The position numbers and the translations under genes are program-made. Below the pieces are notes generated by a model. It did no database searches and was not told the origin of the DNA. It saw nothing but the letters and a program-made list of their open reading frames with translations. 64,000 nt of DNA. It comes from Tiliqua scincoides (taxonomy: Eukaryota > Chordata > Lepidosauria > Squamata > Scincidae). This document shows positions 54,626 to 64,000 of this stretch, piece after piece. Every line of letters begins with the position of its first letter. The first letter of the stretch is position 1. The stretch spans positions 101,316,659-101,380,658 of the forward strand of contig NC_089822.1 in NCBI RefSeq assembly GCF_035046505.1, in the 5' to 3' direction.

Positions 54626-55097
54626 GCCCAATCCTGAGCTGCCTGGCGCATGGGGCTGCAGTGGAGCCGAAAATGGCTGCCTCTGCATCCAGCATGCCTC
54701 AGGCAGCCGCCACCTCCTCCTCAAGGGAAGGGGACTTTTGTTCCCTTCCCCTGGGTAAAATGAGTAGCCCCGAGGGTCGGCATAGAATTCATAGTCGGGC
54801 GGATGGCCCACACGGAGGCTCAGGATCCCGTGAAGTGAAGCTGTACCTGTCCTGCCTCTCTCTCACTGCTACCTCCCAAGGCATGCCTCCTCCCTACCCT
54901 CCCTCCACCTCCCCTGCCCCGTAATGCCTCCTCCCTGCCTCCCCCCCACCTCCACCTACCTACCTCTCCACTGCCCGGTCAGCACTAGGCTAGCTCCAGC
55001 TCTCCACTGGTGCCAGGGCCTGCAAACATACCTTACGGCACATTTGCGACAGTGCATGCTGGCGGTGAGCTGGCGCACACTGGTTAGGTTTGGGCCC
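54626..55097. mobile_element. 472-bp MITE, TSD ACA
   Basis: The ends GCCCAATCCTGAG and TTAGGTTTGGGCCC are inverted but imperfect, flanked by ACA at 54623-54625 and 55098-55100. Confidence 0.65.
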
Positions 55098-55223
55098 ACA
55101 GTCTGATAATTCTTGGAATGATAATTCTCATTATCTGCTGAGGTTAATTTCTGGATAACGCAGCAGACACAGAATCATTGATCCTATGGGATCAATTAGG
55201 TAGGGGGAGGGGTAGCTAACCTG

Positions 55224-55402
55224 GGGCCCAATCCTATCCAACTTTCCAGCACCAGTGCAGCCACAATGCAGTCCCAAGGTAAGAGAAAGCATGTTTCCAT
55301 ACCTTGAGGAAGCATCTCTGACTGCCTCCCCACCACAGGATGTAGTGCACACTCCATTGGCACAGCTGCACCAGCACTGGAAAATGGGATAGGATTGGGC
55401 CC
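55224..55402. mobile_element. 179-bp MITE, TSD CTG
   Basis: GGGCCCAATCCTATCC and GGATAGGATTGGGCCC are perfect inverted ends, flanked by CTG at 55221-55223 and 55403-55405. The body matches 5165-5345. Confidence 0.85.
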
Positions 55403-57110
55403 CTGGTCAAAATGCTAGCAGTTGATAACTTCAGGGTGGCTGTGGATGCTTAAAAATGGCATTTTAAAACTCAGAATTGGCCAGAATTTTTAAGGGTGGA
55501 CCGTGGATAGCCAAGAACAGGCAGTGGATGATGAAGGTAAGTTGCACTTTTGTTCCCTGCAGGTGAGTGAATCTATTCGAACAGAGTGTGCGGATAATGA
55601 GGAGTGACTGTAAGTGTTGTCATATGGTAGTTAATCGCAACTGAATTAATGGGACGATTTTGCGAACTTGCATTTGAGACAAATATTCATATGTGAACTC
55701 TTCAGGGTTTTTGTCAAGACTCAACATGTTCATTATTTTATATGAATGTTCTGTAACTAGAACTCCATGATGACAAACCTCTGGAGCATCTCAGCTTTTG
55801 TGGAACCCTGCTTGCTCCCCATTGGAGGCCCATTGACTCCGATAAACAGCAGGCTAGGAAAGTGAAACGGAATCTTCAGATACCTGGCCTGGCTGTTTGA
55901 TAAAGGAAAATGAAACATTCCGCAGACTGGCACAAAGGATAGTGGGCATAAAGAGCTCAGCATCAGGCTGACTTTCATGTTCCTTTACCAGCCCCATTGC
56001 AGTCCCAGTCACAGCCAAGAGAGGGTAGCCTTCCCTCTTCCTCTGCCATGCCGTTTGCCACTTCAGTCAGAACCACTAGAGCAGTGGGCGGGGGAAGGGG
56101 AGGGAGGCAGTGACATGATCCCCAGGATCGTGTCGCTAAGGGGTGTGTGCTTGTGACTTACTTGGCATGGTGTAGGGCTGCATCAGGCTGCAAGAGGTGT
56201 GGGAGCCCTGCGGAGCCCTCCACAGTGCTCCCTGAGGCTTGGAATGTGCAATAGAAGCAGGCACAAAGCACTTCCATTTTGCGTTCTCTGTTCCTTTTGA
56301 AGCAGAGTTCTTTATCGATTATTAGTGTATTGATTATTAACGTCCATCACAGGTTATGATGGCCAAATACAACCTCCAGGTTTCAGAGGTAGCTTATCTC
56401 TGAAATCCAGATGCAAGGAAGTGGCAAAACCATCTGCAATCCTATGTGTGATTACTCAGAAGTAAATTCTGCAGCATTCAATGTAGCTTACTCCCATGTA
56501 AGCATGTATAAGGCTGTAGTGCTTGTCACAAGCACTAAGACTTTCATTAACAACAGTAATAAAATTATTCCTAAAATTATTCAGTTTACTAGGCCATGGT
56601 TGAATAAAACCATTTTTATCATTTTACGTTTTAGGGAAAAACGCTTTGGCTAGTGGGACAAATTGCACTCTGAGATCTGTTAGACCAGAGATGGCCAACC
56701 TTTCAAGTTTAGGACTCCTGGACCGTTAACAATTGTGCAGAGGGGGGAATTTCAGCAGGTGAAGTTTGTCATCTGTAAGATGTTCCAAACAGCAATGGAC
56801 TGCATATACAGCAGTCCGTCATTGATCCCAGCTTCCCCAATCCAAAGCCACCAGTGCAAGGGGAGCTGTGCCAAGGGCCAACTGTATGTTATTTGCATAC
56901 TGGGTACAGTTGCATTACCTGTATAACGCTCAATGCTATGCTTCAGGAGTTAGTCTCAGTGGCACTGGATATGGTGTATGCATACCCTTGGATGCCAGTG
57001 CAACAACAGTCTCATCTTTATAGCCGCAGTTCCACTGATGGGCGTATCACAGGCGCTGGTGCAATGAGTGTCAGCATAAAACCCCCGCATGGGGGAAGAT
57101 GAAGGAAGGA
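55403..57110. other. Mostly unique non-coding sequence
   Basis: There is a degraded short MITE at about 56435-56520 (GTGTGATTACTCAGAAGTAA). No exon is supported in the rest; short open frames lack codon bias or homology that I recognise. Confidence 0.4.
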
Positions 57111-57112
57111 TG

Positions 57113-57160
57113 AGGAGTTGACATATCCTAACTCTCCTGGGTTAGGATATGTCAACTCCT
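57113..57160. repeat. Perfect 20-bp hairpin with 8-nt loop
   Basis: The arm AGGAGTTGACATATCCTAAC (57113-57132) is exactly complementary to 57141-57160. The loop is TCTCCTGG. No poly-T or conserved flank suggests a known role. Confidence 0.9.
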
Positions 57161-57794
57161 GGCAAAGCAAACCAATGGCAAAATGCTACATTAACAACAG
57201 AGCTGGCATAGGAATTTTAAAAAGCATAGGAAACAATGGGGAAAGGAAAAAAAGAAAAATTCAACTCTTACCACCTCCTCCATATGCCTACTCTCCGGTA
57301 GAGCATAGGATATAGATTACACTTAGCAGCCAGTCACAGCACACCAGTCCCAGAACTAAAACCCCTGCCAGGGAGAATCAAACTGCAAAGTATTGGATGG
57401 ACTGGGAGAAGGTAGATTTGAATTCTCACTACGCTGTGAAGCTCCCTGAGAAACCCTGTGATCAATGTCCACAATGTCCATCAAAGAGCCACATCATGTG
57501 AGACGCCTAGCTCACATAACTACTTTTCACATCAGCTTCAATATAACAGCAATGTAGAAAGTGTCCATAGAATATTATTATTAAAAAATATTTCTATTTG
57601 ACTTTTCAACAAAGCCATTAACTTAGCAAAGGAAGATGAACTCCTGTCTCAGAGGGCTCATAACCTCGAAAAGATGCAAAAGAGACCCCAGCAAGCAGCC
57701 GGTGGTAAAGATGCTGTGTTGGGGTAAAGAAGAATAGTTGCTGTTCCCCTGCTAAATTCAAAAGAGCCTCCACTTAAAGGTATCTCTTACATCC

Positions 57795-57870
57795 CAAGCC
57801 TATGCATGTCTACTCAGAAGTAAGGCCCGTTGGGTTCAATGGCTCCCAGGAAACTGTGTATAAGATTGTA
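57795..57870. repeat. Short MITE copy
   Basis: CAAGCCTATGCATGTCTACTC and GTATAAGATTGTAACC edges with ACTCAGAAGTAAG between them. Same ~85-bp family, aged. Confidence 0.6.
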
Positions 57871-57940
57871 ACCTTAGCATAGTTAATAGGGGTTAACATC
57901 ATCCACATGGCCTTTGTGATACAGCAAACATGATGTAAAG

Positions 57941-58100
57941 CAGGAGTGCTTCATTCATTCATATAAGTTCCATCTCTGATATATTCATGTATGTAAATTT
58001 ATTCAAAATTTAAACATAAATTAATTCTTTTTTTCCTGGCCCCCAACTCCGTGTCAGAGAGATGATGTGGCTTTCTTGCCAAAAAGTTTGGACACCTCTG
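57941..58100. mobile_element. 160-bp internally deleted hAT MITE, TSD ATGTAAAG
   Basis: It starts CAGGAGTG and ends GTTTGGACACCTCTG, flanked by perfect ATGTAAAG at 57933-57940 and 58101-58108. It keeps only the right part of the 15143-15585 family. Confidence 0.85.
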
Positions 58101-58954
58101 ATGTAAAGGTTATGTACAAATTGGGCCTCTAAGGAGAGACAATGTAGATGGATGCATAGGCTTTTCTTTTAGAAGAAACATGGCCCTCTGCTCTTGAATT
58201 GTTCCTTCGCCTGAACATTACAAAACAGAGCTCTCTGTGCCTCTTTGCAATCTGCCCCTGTTGGCCACCGAGAATATGCATACTGAGCCATGTAGAATTT
58301 GCAGCTGTCTCCACATAACAGTCAGTGAGCCTCCGGTGATGCAGAAAGCAACCAGTCTTACGATGGTCTTGTTCTTCATAGTGCAGGTAGAAAAGGCATA
58401 CCTTTTAAATAAACCCTAAAGAAGTTCTCGTGTGGTGTTTTATGTATGCAGCCTAGAGATCTTGTAGTCAAAGAAATCTGGGTTACGTGGAAGTCACAAT
58501 AGACAGCATGCAAGAGTTGGGAACACAACGGAACATGTCAGCAGAAGCCCACAAGATGGCACCGTGGACCTTGCAAACAGGGGAAGACTGAAGAAAAGGC
58601 AAATAGGGATGATTCTAGGAAAAGGTGGCTACCTTTAAGGTGAGTTTATTTGTCTGCCAGATAGGAAGTTCTGGGCCAGCCCCTTTAAAGCTAGTAAAGC
58701 CAGGGAATTGATTGGGAGAAAACTGGTTTCACCACTCCTCTGCCTGAGTCTTTCATCATAACTCAGGGCCAGGCAGGTAGAGTTTTGCAATGCAGGAGTT
58801 GCAGTCAGTAGGCTCTGGGGAGAACCTCACGCAAAGGGCAGCACACCAGCGCCCAGATGTCTAGGGCCTTGGCCAAGGACCTGAGAGAGTCATAGACAGG
58901 CAGAGCTAGGAAGCACTGCAAGGATCTGGGGGCAGGACTGCCTTCACGGGAAAT

Positions 58955-59051
58955 ATGGAACTGAGATTCCCTGGCAGGAAGGCAAGTCTCTCTTTGGGGC
59001 TCCTTCTCCTGCTCTGGGCTTCCCTTCCTCATGGGATACCTGGTAAAGAAG
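58955..59051 (+). CDS. EPHA1: EPHA1 exon 1 (signal peptide), partial gene
   Basis: Coding starts at ATG 58955 and ends at 59051 before a strong donor (AAG followed by GTAAGG), giving 32 codons plus one base. The peptide begins MELRFPGRK, has a Leu-rich core (LSLGLLLLLWASLPHG) and ends GKE. Human EPHA1 begins, from memory, MERRWPLGLGLVLLLCAP and ends its signal region with KE before V, so length, motif and the phase-1 break (G of the Val codon) agree. EPHA1 is an Eph receptor tyrosine kinase that binds ephrin-A ligands at the cell surface. In human it neighbours TAS2R60 and TAS2R41, matching the receptors here. Later exons are not in the window. It could be another secreted protein, since only the signal peptide is visible. 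Confidence 0.68.
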
Positions 59052-60178
59052 GTAAGGGCACTTTGCACAAGGGAAAGTTGGGGGGGGTGCAGGATCCTAG
59101 TTCTGTGCAGTTTTGGCTTAGGATAGAGAAACTCCTTGGAAAAGAACAGAGAGGAAACTTTTCCCCTCAAAAACTTGTAGAAGGCAGACAAATGCGTGGA
59201 GCATTTTGTAAGCAGAGTAGAGCAAGGAGGAGCATGTAGGAGGCAGCGATGTGTGCCAGGGGGAGTGAGGATAGATGAAGAATTAGGCAAAGGCATCTGC
59301 GCACATTCTATTCACCAGCAGGAATGTGACAAACTTGGGTATCGTACAAGGACATTATAGTGATCAGTGAGTTGGGATGGGCTCTTGGGCACTGTGGCAA
59401 ACCTGGATTTGCTACTGTGTAATGTGTGAAGTGCTCTGGCATGAAGGAGGTGATGAGGGCTATGTAGGATTTGACTGAGGAGCTCAATCCCCCCATTCCT
59501 CATCTCTGTCTACTGTTGTGTTATCTCCCTACATGGGTAGGCATTGGTGCCCCACATGAATGAAAAGGCCCTCCACCTGACACGTGGTTGTCTGGAATCC
59601 ATGGGCTGGTGTTTACAAAGTGAGGTCTCTGTTTTCCTTTCACTTCCATAACTAAGATATTTTCATAAAAGCTTACTTAATTTTTTTTTTTTTAAGAAAA
59701 GTAGAGATTCATTGGTAATAGTGACATTTTGGGTTAGTAAGTTGTGGAAGGCTGATACAACTCAAAGGAGTCTTATAAAGTGCATTACACTTGAACATTA
59801 GTGCAAACCTGAATCGTTGATCTTCTTGCATGTGGCAGGCAGTCAAGGTTGGAGAAGCCCAGGGTTGTAACTGATTATTTTCTTCCCAGTTCTGTGTCTC
59901 CACACTGCACACTGTCCCAATAGCAGATTGTATGATATATAGGAAATAAAAAGTATAACACAGTAGTACTCCTGAACTGACCCCTATAGGGAGTTATTGG
60001 TAAAATCTGTAGAGAATTCTGAAAGCTTGTATACTTTAAAGGTACCACTAAATAATGAAAACTGTTCCTGAGTCGAAAATGATATACAAAAACCTGCTGC
60101 CCAGGTGCTACATGTCTCTGATTGTACCACTGCCAGAAATATTCATTGGCTTGTTAGATGCTTGGCTATGCTTTACTG
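59052..60178 (+). other. Presumed EPHA1 intron 1, unique part
   Basis: No exon or clear repeat is seen. The intron would extend past the window end, since no EPHA1 exon 2 (ligand-binding domain) is found. Confidence 0.45.
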
Positions 60179-60530
60179 CAGTGTTTCTCAAACTGTAGGT
60201 TGGGAGCCACTAGGTGGGTCACGAGCCAATTTCAGGTGGGTCCCCATTCATTTCAATATTTTATTTTTAATATACTAGATGTTACTATGATATGTGACTG
60301 CATTTGGGGAAATGTTATGCATCGGTATTTTTAACAGGTTACTATGTATATGCTTTTAACAGTGATAGTAAATGGGACTTACTCCTGGGCAAGACTGGGT
60401 AGGATTGCAGCCTAGGATTGTTAAAATTTTTCTGCTTGATGATGTCACTTTCAGTCATGACATCACTTCCAGTGAGTCTGATTCTCATTTGAAAAGGTGG
60501 GTCCCAGTGCTAAAAGTTTGAGAATCACTG
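60179..60530. mobile_element. 352-bp hAT MITE of the TTCTCAAACT family
   Basis: CAGTGTTTCTCAAACT and AGTTTGAGAATCACTG are inverted ends, flanked by CTTTACTG (60171-60178) and CTTTACTA (60531-60538), 7 of 8 matching. It resembles 23900-24267 in reverse. Confidence 0.82.
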
Positions 60531-61112
60531 CTTTACTATATTGGGCCACTGTCACAGAGTCCGGAAAAGTTGCAAAGCTGCTCCTCTGCTGCTTTCACTG
60601 AGCCTCCCAGAAAGCTGATGCCTGACTTTTCATCTGCCACCTTGAAAACATACCTGATTTTTCCAAGCTAAGAAATGAAAAGATGACATAATTTGATGTT
60701 TTAATAGCTACTAATTACATTAATTACGGGAACTTTGATGCTTCTTGCACCCCTGTCCAGATTTTGTCTATGACATTTTGATTAGAAGCTTGAGAATTGT
60801 TGAGAATTGTTTGTGATCCTGCAGGATTCTGAGGTCCTCCCCTCTGTCCCCCCCCCCCCCAATTATAGTTCCCAGGGAAAGATAATGGCTGTTCAGCTCT
60901 CCTAAGTCTACGGGGTAGGTATAGCCCAGAGACTTCACAATTATTAATTGTGAAGGAATCTGAAGTCTTGGTAATAATTGACACCATTAGTCACAGTGAC
61001 TATGATTAAAATCACTTCAGTCAGGACACTTTAGTGTAACTGGTTTTGTGGGACAGACTGACCTGGTTACATTGCTGTTTCTGTGACTGGCAACATGCAC
61101 TAAAATGACCTT
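60531..61112. other. No recognised feature
   Basis: AT-rich intronic-looking sequence before the LINE-Z copy. No exon is supported. Confidence 0.35.
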
Positions 61113-64000
61113 TAAACCTGGAAAAGGCTTTAGGAGTTAACCTTGAGGCAAAATCAGGAGCCGGAGTCCCTGAGGCAGTTCGCGGCTGTATATAGTCACA
61201 TTCTGGCAACTCCTGCAACGCTGCTGGAACCAACCATATTGGCTTCTGCCTTTCCAATGGGCCATTTCAGCAATGTGGAGAGGGGGGATTTGCTGCATGG
61301 GTAACAGCCTATCCTCCATACCTACTTTACCCAGGCTTCGCGCACTGGAGAGGAAACTCCAACTTTGCCATACAGCGTCGGCACAACACGGGAAGCAGCA
61401 GTTTACCTGTTATAAGTCTTCACTCAATTGGCTTAGAGCGAGACGCCACGGTCTGCTTCCGATGGTGGGAGAGATCATTGCATCTCATTGGGCAGCTACC
61501 ACCTGCCTTAAGCTGGGCAGTCCCCAGCCAGTAAGGTGCTGCCTCACCACAGTCTGTTAACCTCATGGGGTGCGTGGGGTTTAGGGTGAAAACCGACAAG
61601 CGGATCGACAACTCTGCACCAGGCAACAGAAAACAGAAAACTCCTGCCCTAAAACTGGGCATCTGGAACATTAGGACAATGACACCTGGCTTTTCTGACG
61701 ACCTGCAAGAAATAGACGACGCACGCAAAACAGCTGTCATCGACATGGAACTGAACAGATTGCAGATGGACATCGTTGCCCTTCAAGAGACGAGGCTGCC
61801 AGATTCAGGATCTGTCAAGGAGAGACATGTCTCATTTTTCTGGCAGGGAAAATCACCAAATAAGACCAGGGAACATGGCGTTGGCTTTGTGGTCAGAAAT
61901 ATCCTGCTGGAATCCATCATCCCACCTACTGCGGGAAGTGAAAGAATTTTGTCCCTGCAGCTCCACTCATCAGCAGGACTTGTCACTCTCATCAGTGCAT
62001 ATGCACCGACTTTGTCATCTCCAGCAGAAGATAAAGACAAATTCTATGACGACCTGGCCACCACTATCAAGAAAGTCCCTGAGAAAGGGCCATTGTTCAT
62101 CCTTGGCGACTTCAATGCTAGAGTTGGTGCTGATCACAGTTCGTGGCCCACTTGCTTAGGTCAGTTCGGCACTGTGAAGATTAACAAAAATGGCCAACAC
62201 CTGCTAGAGTTTTGCTGCCATCATGGTCTCTGTGTCAGCAACACATTCTTCAACACGAAGCCCCAACACAGAGTCTCTTGGAGACACCCATGATCAAAGC
62301 ATTGGCACCAGCTTGACCTGATTCTCACCAGACACTCCAGCCTTCCCAGCATCAAGATCACACGCAGTTATCAGGGTGCTGCCTGTGACACTGACCACTC
62401 CCTGGTGTGCAGCAGAGTGAAACTGCAAACAAAGAGACTGTATCACATGAAAAAGGAAGGAAGACCTCACATAGACACCAGCAAGACCCAGAATCGGGGA
62501 AAAGTGGAGGAATTTGCTTGAGGAAATTCTTCCAGGCCTGGCAGATGCAAATGCATCCAACTGGGAACATTTCAAGAATGCTGTTTACAACACTGCTTTG
62601 TTCGTATTCGGCAAGAAGACCAACAAGATGGCAGACTGGTTTGAAGCCCACTCTGAGGAGTTGACACTAGTCATTGAGGAAAAGAGGAGAGCTCTAGCAG
62701 CATACAAAACCTGTCCCAGTGAGCGCAACCTGCAGGTCCTCCGAGCTGCTCGCAGCAAAGTCCAACAGACTGCCAGGAGATGTGCTAACGACTACTGGCT
62801 CCAGCTCTGTTCCCAGATACAGATAGCAGCTGACACAGGCAACATCAAGGGGATATACAGGGTGACCCAAAAGTAGGTGGACAGTAAATGATAACATTTA
62901 TTCCACCTACTGTCCACCTACTTTTGGGTCACTCTGTATGATGGTATTGACCAGGCCCTAGGTCCAACACGGAAGAGAATTGCCCCTCTGAAGTCTGCCA
63001 CAGGCGAGGTCATCCAGGACTGGGTGCAGCAGATGGAACGCTGGGTGCAGCACTACTCTGAGCTGTATTCCAGAGAAAACGTAGTTGCCGAAGAAGTGCT
63101 GAACAACATTGAGTGCCTGCCTGTGCTGGAGGAGCTTGACAGTGAACCAACCCTAGAAGAACTTCACGTGGCTCTGGACTCCCTTGCCTCTGGCAAGGCA
63201 CCTGGGAAAGACAGCATCCCTGCTGAGGTCCTAAAGTGCTGCAAAGAGATCATTGCCACTGAGCTGCATGAAATCCTCTCTGCTGGAGAGAAGGTGGAAT
63301 ACCACAGGACATGAGGGATGCAAACATCGTCATGCAGTACAAGAACAAAGGCGACAGGGGTGACTGCAATAACTACCGCAGCATCTCTCTCCTTAGCGTC
63401 GTAGGAAAGCTGTTTGCCCAAGTTGCACTAAAGAGGCTCCAGGTACTTGCAGAGAACGTCTATCCAGAATCGCAGTGCGGATTCCGAGCCAACAGGTCCA
63501 CCACTGATATGGCATTCTCCCTTAGACAACTGCAGGAGAAATGCAGGGAACAACGACAGCCACTCTTTATAGCCTTCATAGATCTCACAAAGGCTTTCAA
63601 CCTGGACAGCAGGGACGGCCTCTTCAAGTTTCTCGCCAAGATCGGATGTCCACCCAGGTTCCTCAGCATCATCAGGTCTTTCCACGAGGACATGAAGGGC
63701 ACTGTAGTCTTCGATGGCTCCACATCAGACCCCTTTGACATCCGAAGCAGAGTGAAGCAGGGCTGTGTTCTTGCTCTGACCTTGTTTGGGATTTTCTTCG
63801 CTGTCCTGCTGAAGCATGCCTTTGGAACTGCAACAGAAGGCATCTACCTCCGGACCAGATGACGGAAAGCTCTTCAACCTCTCCAGACTGAGAGCAAAGT
63901 CCAAAGTCCAGCTGAAATGTCTGCGTGACTTCCTCTTTGCCGATGATGCAGTTGTCACCGCCCACTCTGCCAAAGATCTTCAGCAGCTCATGGATCGTTT
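61113..64000 (+). mobile_element. LINE-Z, near-complete 5' part, runs off the window
   Basis: The 5' region at 61113-61560 matches the start of the two deletion derivatives. ORF2 starts near 61565: an APE endonuclease with LGIWNIRTMT, ALQETRL, GVGFVVRN, LISAYAPT and LGDFNARVG (242 aa to a stop at 62291). The linker and reverse transcriptase follow (LEELHVALDSLASGKAPGKD, FIDLTKAFNLDSRDGLF, GCVLALTLFGIFF), reaching FADDA-type sequence near 63940. Stops, frameshifts and a mariner insertion make it inactive. The order (APE, then RT, then a Cys/His knuckle seen in other copies) and the ESWT and LGH blocks resemble RTE-group LINEs. Confidence 0.9.
62858..62936. mobile_element. 79-bp mariner-like MITE in LINE-Z
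   Basis: CAGGGTGACCCAAAAGTAGG and its mirror form 29-bp inverted repeats with one change, flanked by TA (62856-62857 and 62937-62938). Removing it restores GGATATATGATGG, reading GIYDGID in LINE-Z. It is nearly all inverted repeat. Confidence 0.9.

Noticed and set aside
58805-59296. 163-aa open frame antisense to the EPHA1 exon
   Set aside because: It overlaps the signal-peptide exon on the other strand and shows no family motif; the sense exon has a donor site and a match to EPHA1.

Overview
The window looks like a squamate reptile (lizard or snake) chromosome. It carries intronless vertebrate bitter-taste receptor (TAS2R) genes, many squamate-type CR1 3' ends, an L1, an APE-type LINE here called 'LINE-Z', many hAT DNA transposons and small MITEs, and almost no unique exonic sequence. 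Species and family names rest on recognition only; no database was searched.

Layout. A same-strand (+) array of TAS2R units runs from 1 to about 50 kb. Five receptors are open: 1795-2721, 13104-14027, 32694-33608, 37285-38211 and 39836-40762. Two are broken: 43469-43788 and 49199-49765. The units share a ~450-bp promoter block and a long 3' flank containing an old CR1 fragment. Transmembrane and loop motifs resemble mammalian TAS2R41/TAS2R60. At 58955-59051 lies a signal-peptide exon that I read as EPHA1 exon 1; its intron 1 would then fill the rest of the window, including a LINE-Z copy that runs off the end. In human, EPHA1 neighbours TAS2R60 and TAS2R41, so the two calls support each other.

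Between the second and third receptors is an 18-kb accessory block. Its core is a 7,974-bp segment (21956-29929) with hAT-type inverted ends and a perfect 8-bp target duplication. Inside lie a second left end of the same transposon and, between the two left ends, an apparently intact two-exon gene on the minus strand (27156 to 25770) for a 177-aa secreted or single-pass membrane protein that I do not recognise. A host gene carried in a composite hAT is the most unusual thing here.

Regulation. Every receptor, including both broken ones, has the octamer ATTTGCAT 95-135 bp before its start. In the six array members a TTTAAA-type box (one variant) follows 23-24 bp downstream. This octamer is the POU-factor site, and POU2F3 specifies bitter taste cells, so it is a plausible shared control element.

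Because the units are duplicates, several insertions can be checked against an empty site in a sister unit. This gives exact ends and target duplications for MITEs (3 bp), solo LTRs (5 bp), hATs (8 bp) and a SINE-like LINE-Z deletion derivative (9-11 bp).
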